Assembly (NCBI RefSeq): GCF_963576615.1
Contig: NC_088711.1
Span: 57,330,248 to 57,394,247 of the forward strand
DNA: 64,000 nt
Reading direction: 5' to 3'
Source: Watersipora subatra
Taxonomy: Eukaryota; Bryozoa; Gymnolaemata; Cheilostomatida; Watersiporidae
The translations under genes and the position numbers were made by a program. The notes under the pieces are model-generated. The model had not been told where the DNA came from. It made no database searches and worked only from the letters and a program-made list of their open reading frames with translations. Positions 10,582-21,870 of the stretch are shown here, in pieces; position 1 is the first letter of the stretch, and the number at the start of each line of letters is the position of its first letter.

Positions 10582-10625
10582 ACATCCATATAATGATGTG
10601 ATTTCATCAATAATTATATGGATGT
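10582..10625. repeat. inverted repeat ACATCCATATAAT, 13-bp arms
   Basis: ACATCCATATAAT and its reverse complement enclose GATGTGATTTCATCAATA, whose GATG...CATC ends could extend the pairing. It abuts the MITE that starts at 10626. Confidence 0.75.
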
Positions 10626-10898
10626 AAGCTACTATCCTTCATTTTTTCGTGACGCCATTTCATCGTTGTTGGCCATCTTTATAGACATTTTTATCGTTAA
10701 AAACACGAAGCTTTTGCAATGATAATTTGAAAACGATGTTTTTGTTTGCAATTTTTTTATTATAGTATCAAAACAGCACCTAAAAGTACTAGTAAATAAA
10801 AGAAAAGCGATCGTTTTCTACAAATATGGCGGCTTTTTCATGAACAAGCGCATGTGCAAACGACTTGATGACGTAAAAAAAATGGTGGATAGGAGCTT
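10626..10898. mobile_element. 273-bp MITE, TIR AAGCTMCTATCC
   Basis: Left end AAGCTACTATCCTTCATTTT and right end, read on the minus strand, AAGCTCCTATCCACCATTTT agree over about 27 bases with a few mismatches. The interior is non-coding. No target duplication was clear, so the superfamily is unassigned. Confidence 0.65.
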
Positions 10899-11093
10899 TT
10901 AGAATGCCACTTTGCAATGAAATAGATTAAGTTCTATAACTCGTCTTTGACTTATAAACATTCACCGGCTATGCACCTTTCTCATGTTGGCCAATGTTTG
11001 ATAATGAAAATTTATCTCTCTATTGCGCAGCCAATTGTAAACCTTGTCAACATAGAATATATAGTGATGTCTCCTCAGCATGCTGCTTTCAGT

Positions 11094-11534
11094 AACTATG
11101 TTCCTATGACGCGCATCATGCATATCATACGGATTTGGAGTTGTATTACCGTGCGAATTAAGTGTTTCTATAGACATTCGCATGATGCGGATTGACTCCG
11201 GCGCTTTGTTGAAAAAAGGTGAGGAATTGTACGCTATAAGTTGATAATTGGTGAGGCAGTTAACGACGCACATCTTAGTGATGCAAATGCGTGAAACTCG
11301 ATCGGGAAAGCACGACGGAAGTATTGAAAATGTTTAAACTTGAATACCTGACGCGGTATTTTAATGCGTATCATTCGCAATTGCTGTTTCCATTATTCGC
11401 AAACATGATGGGTGTAATAAAGTTTTGCGAATCGCAAAACTCGCTTAGCTTGCGGATTTATGCTGTTTTCATAATGCGGATAACTTGCGGATTGGCTCAA
11501 ATTTGCGAATCACGCGCGTCATGGCAACACAGTG
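11094..11534. mobile_element. ~440-bp MITE, TIR CACTATGTTTCCATGAYGCG, copy 1
   Basis: The ends AACTATGTTCCTATGACGCG and (minus strand) CACTGTGTTGCCATGACGCG are inverted copies. The whole element is about 85 percent like 28850-29292. The interior is rich in GCGAAT and CGCATGATGCGGATT words in both orientations, a fold-back body. No transposase; superfamily undetermined. Confidence 0.8.
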
Positions 11535-12420
11535 AGTGCAACGGATGTCGGTCTCTTCACGAGATCTCAGCTCAATAACTGGCTACCGTATTGTTTGCCC
11601 TGTGTAGCCGTATCTGCCTTATCTCACCCTTGTAATGCTGTATAAATGTTCTCTGAATATTTCAAAAGTCGGTAATTAGTTATTATCAGTTTGCTGGTCA
11701 ATTCCCAGAGTTTAAAATATTCAATAAAGTCTTTTGGTCTTTGTTAAAAGTGAAATTAGAGGACATTGAACATGAGTGCATCTCTCTTATCACTTATTTG
11801 GTTAGTCTTTCGCCTCATCCGTGTAACTTGTGCAGAGCAATGTAGCTGATATAATACTGCGACTGTGTCGCCTGCGGCTCGTTTTCTAAAGTCGCGGCAT
11901 GGTTATCTACAGTTGCTAGCATCTTGTTATAGCGTATCATATTTTGTCTGTTGGCCTGGGCACGATCTTATCACTGTCTACATTTTGGTCTACCATCTTA
12001 ATTTGTAATTGCCTTCCACGCTTGTAATTGACTTTGCTAATAACCGAGCTGTTGATAAACAACACAGGCAGCCAATATATTTGTCATTAATTGGTTTTTC
12101 ATTTGTCTAACAGGAACAATCACTAGAATGTTACTGTAAATATCTCCCCCCTCGAACAAGGATTTTTTTATATATGATTCAAACCTCCAATCTCGAATCA
12201 CATGCAGGAATAACATTTTTAGCAAGTTCTCGGGTCAACCTGAGTAGTAGACCTGTGCTCTGAATAGACCGAATTCTAGGATCTTAAACTAGAAATCGAG
12301 ATTTGTGAATAAATAAATAAATCTAAATAAGTAAATAAATATAAATCTTTTCATATTATTTTTCCAGCAACAGAGGTATCCAGTCTACTAAGGCTATATC
12401 CAGTCTGTAATCAGTCTATT
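11535..12420. other. non-coding, no feature seen
   Basis: No domain-bearing ORF and no repeat shared with other parts of the window. Confidence 0.5.
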
Positions 12421-12905
12421 TATTATATATAATATGAATAATATATATCCTATATGTATAATATATATTAACTATATTATACATACCCTCCTTCTCTTGC
12501 AGTCAGTCGAAGGGACTGAGGCTGAGGCAAGAGGCTGTACTATGGCTTTGGCTTTGATTGCAGCTCTCCAGGACAGTCTGTTGCCTGCTACTATATATAA
12601 TATATATATTATATGTAATATATGTAGTATACATATATAATATATATATTATATATGTATTATACATATATTATATGCAATGTATGTATTACACATATAT
12701 AATACATATATTATATGTAATATATGTAGTATACATATATAATATATATATTATATATGTATTATACATATATTATATGCAATGTATGTATTACACATAT
12801 ATAATACATATATGATACATATATAGGCTAATATATATATTATACATATATAATATACAGTATATTATACATATATAATATACAAATAGATAATATATAT
12901 CATTA
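12421..12905. repeat. ATATAT-rich array with a ~102-bp tandem duplication
   Basis: TA-rich satellite made of ATATATATTATATATGTA and GTAGTATACATATATAA words. A unit of about 102 bases is repeated twice at roughly 12612-12815, marked by GCAATGTATGTATTACAC in each copy. The array is broken at 12492-12590 by an ordinary-composition segment. Confidence 0.9.
12509..12591 (+). other. exon-like island inside the AT array
   Basis: A pyrimidine tract ending TTCTCTTGCAG looks like a 3' splice site and is followed by about 28 open codons (for example SVEGTEAEARGC) before the AT repeat resumes. There is no recognisable domain and no consensus donor, so it may be chance or a captured exon piece. Confidence 0.2.
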
Positions 12906-14035
12906 ATCAATGTAATAGATACACCTGTGTTTTAATACATGAACATAGATATAATGGCGGCGAATGGTACATGTAGAAACCGTGCTATGCTTGCACCCGC
13001 ACAACAGGCATAAAATTCCCAACTACACTAAACAATCCTCGATCTGTTGTTATCAAAGATAAAACACTTTTACAGCGACAGAACAATATTTTGTAATTTC
13101 CTGTGACAGCCGTCCGGATACATTTAGCATGTCTGGTTGAAAACATCGGCTGCTCGCTCGTAGTCTCCGTTCAAATGCTAAAACGTGGCAATTTGTAACG
13201 CGAAAAGTTCTGGTTTGTTCAAGATAATTGGTCTTGACACATCCTCACTCACTTCGCGCATCTATTAATAGGTAAATTTTGAGAGTGAGCCAACGGGCGA
13301 TTGTCTACTCCCCTCGATCATCAAATATACCAAAAACTTAGCCTAAACTTAACCTCTATTGTTTTGAGAAACAGCTAGAATTGTTGCAAAATGTTTTTGA
13401 GTTGTGTTAGTAATATTGAAAGGTTTTTGTGTGTAATAGACATTCAATATCATGTTGGATGTAACAGGATGTTGTTAAGCAGAAATATTAATCACAAAAT
13501 AATAAACAACAATAAGAATAACGGTGAAAAACAAACATAAAATTAAGTGTTTGCTATAGACACTGGTCAATCAGCGAGCTGCATCAACATAACAACAACT
13601 GCTATTGTTCAGGCGTACTAAAACTTTACAGTTGTAACCGATTAGAAAATTTTTAAAGATATTTGTTTGTATTGTGCATACTTTTTTGATCGTAGCAATT
13701 TATTGAAGAATTAAATAATTCCTCAAATTTTGAATTAGATAATTAAAAATAATTACAAATGTAAAAGCTATGCAAATATAAAACGAGAATTTAGAGAAAA
13801 CATTTCATTAACATGGTAAATATTTCCTGAAATGTTTTTTTGACAGCTGTTAGGGCAACAGGCTAGAAATCACAGTAGATGCCATTTAGGATTGTTTCAT
13901 TATTAACTATATAATTATACTAGTTGCATGCCCGATATTGCACAATTAATGAAAAAGTTTTTGCATCCAAAAGCTATTTTTAATCAGCTAGGTTTTTTCA
14001 CTCGACGAATTTGGGTAATTTATGTTAGTCTAAGT
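12906..14035. other. non-coding, no feature seen
   Basis: AT-rich, no ORF of note. Confidence 0.5.
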
Positions 14036-14275
14036 CTTTACTATAATAAGAGCCATGGCTTTCCCTCTGAAGCCAGCGTTCAGGTTCTTCCAGCATGCTA
14101 GCTGAAGCGTGAAGCGTTGTGTTTTAATTAATCGGCAGTAAAGATTGACAGGTGCATAAGTATGTGCACAATTATTCCATAGTAATGCCAGTTGGATTGT
14201 AGTCAAATGGAAAGCACGCCAGTCTGTGGAACGGGAGGTTCAAAGTTTGAATCCAGCAAAATGTATTTTTCATTC
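14036..14275 (+). repeat. SINE-like repeat with tRNA-like promoter motifs
   Basis: Begins TTTACTATAATAAGAGCCAT, the end shared by the copies at 46076 and 48816. The right part contains TAGTCAAATGG followed by AGTTTGAATCCAGC, similar to pol III A and B boxes in tRNA-like spacing. The two halves face opposite ways compared with the other copies, so it may be two fragments. Confidence 0.5.
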
Positions 14276-14360
14276 TTATTACTTTATCGCTATAACTGGA
14301 CACACCAATGATAGACAAACCAACGACAAACACTGATATATTTATATATATATATATAGA

Positions 14361-14515
14361 TATACTAGCTGTGCTACCCGGCGTTGCCCGGGTAATAGAA
14401 AAGTCTTTGGACAGAAAATTGATTTGTATTCAACATATTACAACATTTGCCATTCTAACTTTCAAACTACATATCACGAGAAAAGTATTTTGTCTTATGA
14501 ACAATGAGAAGTAGT
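14361..14515 (-). repeat. truncated dispersed repeat with CCCGGGCAACGCCGGGTAGC end
   Basis: Read on the minus strand it runs from a TATGTAGTTTGAAAGTTAG module to ACCCGGGCAACGCCGGGTAG, matching the 3' parts of the repeats at 5960-6856 and 54705-55063. Confidence 0.75.
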
Positions 14516-14726
14516 GAGAGTTTTTGCTATTGGCCTGCGCGCTATTAGCCAGTACATTTAATAATGCGAGTGAACAGCTTCTCGTCACGTTATGCTATGA
14601 CCCGCATCGTACGCAAAGCAGTTAGGTATTTACTCTCATACAAGGACTTATTTATTCCAAAATTTAAGATCTATAGCCGGACAGATATCTATAAATACAC
14701 ATACGACGACGACAAACTTTGACAAA

Positions 14727-14850
14727 AAAAAAAATATATATATTTATATATATATTTATATAGTATAACTATATATATTTATATATATAGTTATAGTATA
14801 TATATATATATCATTATATATAATTATAACTATATAATAACTGTTTAAAA
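14727..14850. repeat. poly(A) plus TA low-complexity tract
   Basis: A run of A followed by imperfect TATATATTTATATA and TATAGTTATA words. Confidence 0.85.
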
Positions 14851-16675
14851 TTTAATATGCTTGTATAAGATTCATAGTTCTAGATGGCTTTTTTACAAAA
14901 TGTCTATAAATGTTATCCTTGTTGTGATAGTCTCTCCCGGTTAACCAAGTAATACTATAGAGTCACTTTACTAAATGGGTCAGACGAGATGATCACAAAC
15001 TATGTTAATTATGTTCCCTAAAAGCTGGTAGTCTTCTATAAAAACGCGAATCGTCAAAAGACAACACTTATCAATAGCGCATTGCTTCGTATTTCAGCGT
15101 CTAATAAGCTATATGATTGAATAGGTACTGCTGCATCCTTTCCAGCCTCCCCTGGAGCAATGAATACAACTGATTTGTTTAAGGGCCGTAAATAAAGCAC
15201 CTTTTCAAATTCTTAATGCCTGTTTTCTATTGTTTAGAGCAGATCATCTGCGGGTTATGTGAGCTTACACCTGGCACTCCAAATGCAATGATTACCAAGC
15301 CTAACAGACAGTTGACCTTGACATTTGATGGAGAAAGTTCAAAGTGTGCCAGCCAATTTGATCTTTAGCTGTACGGAATACCCTTAAGTACGAATCCATA
15401 GGAGTGACAGTAACTCAAATCAACAATAATTGTTTACAAATTTCAACTGTATTTTTGTCTTTCGGTGTCATCACTTCTGCCCGAAGTGACTCATAGCGAT
15501 AACCTAGTAATTTGTGTATTGATGCATTTCTTTTTATCTCAGCAATTTTGCCGCAATGCATTGTTCGTGCAAGTATAAGGTTTCCAATCAAGTTATAATG
15601 CACAAATTTAAAAGACCATATTTCCTATTGATATGCATACGCAAGGGCTCTCATCTTGAGAAGGTAATTGGGGTGAAATGAGTCATTAACCATCGAGTGT
15701 TTGACCGCTAAGAAATCAGATGACATGCGCCACAAATATCTCTTTGAAATTATATCTTTGTGAGCACGGGCATTGGTATGACGTTTTCATATTAGTTGCT
15801 GATAGTGGCTGACACAGTCATTTTACTAGCTGGCTGACAGCTTAAAGGCTGTTTGTACACTAGCTAACATTTGCGCAGATTTCACCAAAATTTCAATCAA
15901 CCTAAAAATTTCAACTGTTTATTGTTGGCCATGTAAAAATGTGACAAAACATCAGCGCAAATGCAGCTCGAATTGGTTTTCTTTGTAGATGAATGTTTGG
16001 TCTGTACAGTAGCCAATCATAGAGGACCGAGTGTGCAGTTTCACTTTCTCATACCAGCAAGCTTAGATTCATTTTGCAAACAAATTCGATCATTTTTATA
16101 ATATGTCCTTTATTATTAAGCAGTCGAAATAATAAATGTATTTGTGTTCGTAATATCTGTCAGCAGCGTAGAATTGTCAAAGTGCTCACTTGCCACACAA
16201 AATGATCATCACACAATTGCCTAAAATCTTTTAGCTTTAGAGAAACACATATCTTTAAGGAGAAAATGTAAAAAAAAACAAATGATTGATTTCCTAACAA
16301 ACTGATCTCATTCTGAGAGCTTTTTAAATATGAATGTTTTGATAAAACTTGCAAAAAAGCAAGTCATACATAAATACAAGTCGAATAGAGTCTTACGGCT
16401 TTACCTGATTCCGGTATTCACCAGTGACTTAAACTGTTCATGTTTTTAAAAATTGTTTAGATGTCAACCAATGTTCACAGCTGAAACAAAGTTTCCTTTG
16501 TGGTGATCGAAAAATGTTTTATGCAATTGGTTGAGTTGAAAATACATAAGCATGTAGTCAAAATGCTCTATTTTTAAACTGTGGCAAATATAGTTCAAGC
16601 GTAAATAATACGCTTATTGGCTACCAAAGATGAATAGTTAATTAATTGCCAAGTTATCATTATAAATTGAAAAAT
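14851..16675. other. non-coding, no feature seen
   Basis: No domain-bearing ORF. The 62- and 64-codon minus frames near 15415 and 16160 have no support. Confidence 0.5.
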
Positions 16676-16858
16676 AGAGATGTGAAACATAGAGCTGTGA
16701 AACATAAAGATGTAAAACATAGTGACACGAAACATATACATGTAGATATAAAACATAGAGACGTGAAATATGTCTCTATGTTTTCACATCTCTATGTTTT
16801 ATGTCAATATGTCATGTCACATGAAACATAGAGATGTGAAACATAGAGATGTGAAAAT
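16676..16858. repeat. 14-bp minisatellite (GAAACATAGAGATGT) with inverted units
   Basis: Units of ATAGAGATGTGAAAC repeat on the plus strand, switch to the reverse complement near 16770-16800 (TCTCTATGTTTTCACATC), then return to plus. The array can therefore fold on itself. Confidence 0.88.
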
Positions 16859-17182
16859 GTCTAAAAGTTTGCCATAGGGAGCACAAGCTCAACCAAGATC
16901 CATGATACACTTATTACTGTATAGTTTTATCTAGAACTAAGGCAGTCAGCATCTAGGTTTATCAACAGCAAGGAAGTTTTCAAATATTTGACAATTTGAA
17001 ATATTGTGAATTGTGGATTGACAATAAACTGCACTGTAGCTGATAAAACTGATCTCTCGGGTCATGTTTGGTGAGCGGCATCAAGTAGCTTATCATCATG
17101 TGGCTGGTGGAATTTTGATGAATTTCAATTTAATCATAGCAAAATGAGGAGTCAGGAGTTGATTGAAATTGAGTTGTCAGGA

Positions 17183-17610
17183 CAACTCTGTACTATCTGT
17201 TTGTACAACTCTGTACTATCTGTTTGTACAACTCTGTACTAGCTCTCTGTACAACTCTGTACTACCTGTTTGTACAATTCTGTGCTATCTGTCTGTACTA
17301 GTTTGTAATATCTGTCTGTACAACTCTGTACTATCTGTTTGTACAACTCTGTACCAGATGTTTATACAATTCTGTATTAACAGTTTGTACAACTCTCCAC
17401 TATCTGTCTGTACAACTCTGTACTAGCTATTTGTACTACTCTGTACTACCTGTCTGTACTATTTGTCTGTACAAATCTGTACTAGCTGTTTGTACAGATC
17501 TGTACCTGCTGTTTGTACAAGTCTGTGCTAGCTGTCTGTCGTAGTCAATACTAGCTGTATATATGGAGTCTGTACTAGCCATGTGTAAAAATCTGTACTA
17601 GTTGTCTGTC
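17183..17610. repeat. 23-bp minisatellite (CTCTGTACTATCTGTTTGTA)
   Basis: About 18 units of 23 bases with the pattern TCTGTACTATCTGTTTGTAC plus AAC. The first units are nearly identical and the later ones diverge, a gradient typical of array decay from one edge. An open frame across part of it is a by-product. Confidence 0.92.
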
Positions 17611-18259
17611 TTCCTTCATAATGGCTGTTTACCAGCAATCCTATCCATGAATGATCTGTTATCTTGTTGTAGTACAGCTCCATTTGTATGCTGATTAGCT
17701 CCTCTATAGGTTCTGTTGAATATACGGCCCTACACAGAGTATGATATTATAAACTTCTTGTTAAATATGTGACCTCATCTACAAATCAAACCAGAACACC
17801 TGCGAGATATTTACCTGATTAAAACGCGAAGACTACAGATTTGCGACGATGATGGTAGAATAATTTCAGTCGAAAATTCCTATTAGTCAACATTGGTAAA
17901 CAATTTGCTATAATGAGAAATCGAAAGCAGATGGGTTGCCTGGCTGTCAAATTGATGCAAAACAAAGCCTTAAACTGACTGCCATGATAAATCCATTTTC
18001 GGAGTGGATATGCGTTGGACGCCCCATTATAGTTTTACGTACTGGAACAACTCTAACTCTAACTCTGATTACTAGTTCTCTCACGCAGTGGATGGGAAAG
18101 GTTTGACCAATGACAGGACTAATTTTGTCTGAGAATCCTCCAGACCAACAAACAGGTCTGTCAAAAACAAAACTGATTGTAAAATTTTATACTGTTCATT
18201 CGCACCATATCATAGTGCGAAGTCTCAATTTCGTTGTCTATTTTTGTACTTAACCAATA
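17611..18259. other. non-coding, no feature seen
   Basis: No supported gene. Confidence 0.5.
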
Positions 18260-18800
18260 TATAAGGCGTACCATATTATAAGACGCATTTTAAAACATAA
18301 GTAAAAACAACAACAAAAACAAAACAGTGAACGTTAGTTAAGTTTATTTGATAAAATATTTACTCTTCCAACATTCTGGCCAACCTTTCTGGTTCCTCCT
18401 CATCATTGACAGAGTAGGACTTGCTGGCTAGTTGCGGTTCAAAATTGATGCGAGCTTTTGCGATATCTCTGACAACAGAGGCTGGCTTTACCATAGCCCA
18501 AGTGTCCACAATCTACCCATATATTGTGGCATTACTTGCCCACAGCTGTCCCAGCTTAAACTGAGCCTCATAAACATGTCGATTTACCAATGCCATTTTA
18601 TGGGTTTGTTAAGCAAGTAAATAGCTAATATAGCTATAGTTAGCAAGAGTTTTCGTATTTAAAGCAGGGAATGGTCTGCGGAGCGCTGACCGTAGGGCAC
18701 TTACCAAATGCACAAAACAAATTTTAGAACTCAGTCCACACACAGGGCACACCATATTAAAGAGCGCACTGTTGATTTTTTAAAGAAAACTTAAAGAAAA
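18260..18800 (-). mobile_element. decayed pogo/Tigger-like DNA transposon
   Basis: The motif GGCGTACCATATTATAAG near 18265 and GGGCACACCATATTAAAGAG near 18745 stand at the two sides in direct orientation, flanking a transposase-like frame read on the minus strand. GCGCACC-ATTATAAGGCGCA words of this kind are, as I recall, common in subterminal parts of pogo-group elements. Exact ends and target duplication could not be set. Confidence 0.5.
18360..18596 (-). pseudogene. pogo-type transposase remnant
   Basis: On the minus strand an ATG at 18596 opens a frame with VYEAQFKL, like the start of the helix-turn-helix region in many pogo/CENP-B-like transposases (YDxxFKLxxV). After an in-frame TAG at 18513-18515 comes IVDTWAMVKPASVVRDIAKA, like the C-terminal W(I/V)xxAWxxVxxxTIxxxFxKxxI block, then an acidic tail ending at a TAA at 18360-18362. 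The DDE catalytic core that should lie between is absent, so this looks like an internally deleted relic. Homology is by motif recall only. Confidence 0.5.
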
Positions 18801-18816
18801 TTAGTTTTTCAAGTAC

Positions 18817-18985
18817 AGTCAAACATGGATGACTCGCCTACGAATAGCTCGAACACATGGTTAACTCGAACAGTTTCTTTGGTCCGTTCCCACGTAATGA
18901 TAAATTGCTATAGATAACTCGAGCTCAACTCTGTTAACTCGAACAGTTTTTTGCCCAACGGCTACCGAAACGGTTGTTATCGCTT
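18817..18985. repeat. repeat with TAACTCGAACAG words
   Basis: ACAGTCAAACATGG at 18816 is followed by CTCGAACACATGGTTAACTC and later GTTAACTCGAACAGTTTTTT. This recalls the ends of Tigger/pogo-like elements that begin CAGTCAAAC and carry AACTCGAA repeats. The other end was not located. Confidence 0.4.
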
Positions 18986-20000
18986 TAGAAAATCACTTTT
19001 TTCCAAGCCATAGAGGTAAACCTCAACTTTTCGTAATTCATAAGCGTCGTTATTACCTCCATCTTTTGTTTTACCATTCATCAACACATGATTGGTAAAT
19101 GTGTTAGGACTGTATATGTCACCTGACTGTATATGTCACCTGATATCTGGCACCTGATATCTGTCACCTGATATCTAGCACTAGCTTCTAACGCGCTTTT
19201 TTAACTCGCTGCACCATCTCCTTTTAATAGAGCCAAACTTTTCTTATCTAGTAACATTTTGCTCCTCAGCAGCAGATCACGCTTTTTTACTGATGATGTT
19301 TTTCTCACATAAGCGAATAATGACTTGAGGTTTATAGCTTGTCCCAGTTGAACCGAGTCATCCTCATAGCGGGAATAAAAACAAGCTGGCAATCTGATGA
19401 GCTCAGAGATAGAGAGCCATAAACTCATTGTCCGACACAGACGAACAGCCTGGAGTATAACTTTATTGCTTTATTTGTCTGAAACTTTATTATATATTCG
19501 TATTTAATATTACTTCTTTGTCTTTCTTCTGACCTTGAATCTAACCACTGCGTGTAAGATAGCAATGGCATCAGGGGATGTGATCCAATCAAAGTTAGTC
19601 ATCAGATACTTTAACCATTAACAATACATTTTTCTGACAAACATATTTCATTTTATCAAGAGCGAGTTTTATCTAGTGACAGGATTTCGGTGATTTAACA
19701 AGTTTTTGGTGTAATAATGCATCAATTCGCTAATGAGTTAGCATCTTGAAGACAGAAATTTCAAGCAAAAGCGAACGGGTTTGGCGTGTCGATACTTCCA
19801 TGGGTTATTAAAGGAGACATGATGGCGACAAAATCTGCAAATTTTTCAAAAATGTTTGCAACTCGGACAACTTTATATTGCTTTGGAGTAATTTCCTACA
19901 GAAACCATTAATAATCATTTGTAACACTTGCGTATACATTGCTGAGCAGACCAGCAGCAAAGGTTAATCATAGCCTTAGCCAACTGATATTTTGGCTAGA
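18986..20000. other. mostly non-coding; short TGTCACCTGATATC repeat
   Basis: Near 19105-19180 four to five units of TATCTGTCACCTGATATC-like sequence are in tandem. The 75-codon minus frame at 19201-19428 has no recognisable domain. Nothing else was seen. Confidence 0.5.
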
Positions 20001-20344
20001 GGCTGGTTCACACTGTATCATTGTATCTCGGCGTTGATGCCATAATACTTCGGTGATCGTCCATGATAACCATGTTCACACTATCAGAAAAACCCATCCG
20101 CGTTTGCATCAACAAATACTCTGTGACGTAGTGTTTTCATTTATCCTTTTAAATTTTCACGAAGAAACCTCTTTGTTTTCATGTGCTGGAATAAAAAACT
20201 AGTCCCACAGCGACTACCCTAAATGGATATGAATATATCATGCCATATGAATTACCATCGCCGAAATGGTTCACATTTGAAAGGCGGTCGGCGAAGCTAG
20301 GCGAAGTATTGGGAAAGTTTGATAGCTGCAAGCTTTTCGGGAAA

Positions 20345-20852
20345 TGTGGAGGTTCGACCACACAAAGTTGTCGTCAGAATAGTCACTTTTAAAATCACCG
20401 TCATCACTTTTTTCAAGTTGGCAACCAAAACAACCTCTTTCTTCACATTCGTTATGTTAATACAAATATCCATTCTGGTGGCACTGGGTTGCGTTGAAAA
20501 CCTGAAACTTGCTCTGCTTGAACTTCTGCTAATCAAAAGCATGGCTCAACCAGCGACCTTCACAAACTTATTAGTGATGTTTGGGAGCGTTGCTGATCAC
20601 TCCGCGAAGAGTGACAGGCGTCTTAGGTTTTAAGGGCTACACTTCTTGTACTGAAAATAGACCGAGATTGTCTTTAATAATCACTGTCAGTTCCAGACTT
20701 GGAAACGGATTTGCTGTCAGTGTGTTGTGGCATTTCATTGCTGTTTACTTAAATTACATGGCAGTCTATAAAAGCTGAGCCAGATGTTTCAAACTGAAAC
20801 TAGTGAAGTTCCGTTTGATTGTGTTGATTTATGGACAAATAATAAGTTAGTA
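20345..20852 (-). other. extra block specific to the long copy; possible coding remnant
   Basis: This sequence is missing from the short MITE copies and could be what is left of the parental element's coding part. The minus frame at 20297-20542 is basic and Ser/Thr-rich with no domain I can name. A second piece (21603-21735) lies beyond the nested element. Confidence 0.25.
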
Positions 20853-21600
20853 AAGGTACGGCCACACGTAACGAATTTTTCGTTGGTTCTGACCAAAATC
20901 ACGAAATGAACGAAACACAAAATTATTCTGTGCTGTTAAAACCGTGCTAGCGAGCACAATTCTAGCAGCTTTTGCAATTAGTATAGTCCAAGACACGTAT
21001 ACTGACACACAATAAAAGTATGAGTGCAATTCAACACAGTACACACGATACAACGGCTTAGATTGCACTATTGTTAGTTTTTATCGTTTATACACTACAG
21101 CTACAAATCGTTTCTTTTTTAATAATAACAATTTCCTTTTTGGCAGCAAAGGTTTTGTGGTAGAAAGTGTTGCTATCTTTAGCGCAATCAAGTTAGTTGC
21201 ATCGTATTTACTATGGTGAACTGCCGTAATATTTTTCTTGCGTGTTGCGTTATGCGCTTCGGGCTATATAAACTTTAAAAGTTGCTAGAGTCGTGCTCGC
21301 TAACCAACAATAGCGCAACCTAAGCAGTTACATCATGTGTAGTATGTTGAATTGCCTTCGTACTTTTATTGTGCGTCATACTACGTGTCTTGGACTATAC
21401 TAATTACTAAAGCTGCTAGAATCGTGCTCACTAATAATTTTTTTAGCCAGTTAAAAGCGTTTCGTTGGCGAATTCGGTGGGCATGCACAGCTCAAATAAT
21501 TCTGTGAATTTCGACTGAATAATTCTGTGCTTTTCGTTCATTCCGTGATTTCGATCAGAACTCGGGCCAACAAAAAATTTGTCACGTATAGCTGTACCTT
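20853..21600. mobile_element. 748-bp nested element, TIR AAGGTACGGCCACACGTAAC
   Basis: The left end AAGGTACGGCCACACGTAAC continues through GAATTTTTCGTTGG and CACGAAATGAACGAAA; the right end is its reverse complement over about 85 bases with scattered mismatches. It also has internal mirrored words (CTAGCGAGCAC and GTGCTCGCTA). It lies inside the 20001-21870 element and is therefore younger. Superfamily not determined. Confidence 0.8.
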
Positions 21601-21870
21601 CAGTAAGCCTACTTACACAATCATCGTCCCCTCCTCAACGTCACCTCCAATGATAAATGGCCGTCTCGTCTGTCACTTTTCAAATATCCCTGTTGTCAGG
21701 TCGTCAAAATCGTCATAAAACATGGGAAAACCCCCAAATGTGCAAATTTACGCTATAGCTGCAAATGTGTCCGCGATGCTTCATCGATGCCATCAATTCA
21801 CTGTTCAGATAATCGACGATGAACGCTGAAAAGGAAATGCTGACAAATCGCGATACAATGTGAACGGGCC

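Larger units (their letters stand above)
20001..21870. mobile_element. 1.87-kb relative of the GGCTGGTTCACAC MITE
   Basis: The left end GGCTGGTTCACACTGTATC and the right end (minus strand) GGCCCGTTCACATTGTATCG match the TIRs of the 474-bp element at 3826. The outer 350 bases on the left and 135 on the right are collinear with that element read in reverse. A central block of about 1.4 kb (20345-21735) is absent from the short copy. TTAA follows the right end, but the left flank reads TAGA, so the duplication is decayed or differs. It contains another inverted-repeat element. Confidence 0.75.

Noticed and set aside
12434..12815. Ile/Tyr-rich ORFs resembling a membrane protein
   Set aside because: By-product of the TATATA array with a 102-bp duplication.
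16676..17610. CRISPR-like arrays
   Set aside because: The repeats are continuous minisatellites without unique spacers, in an animal genome.
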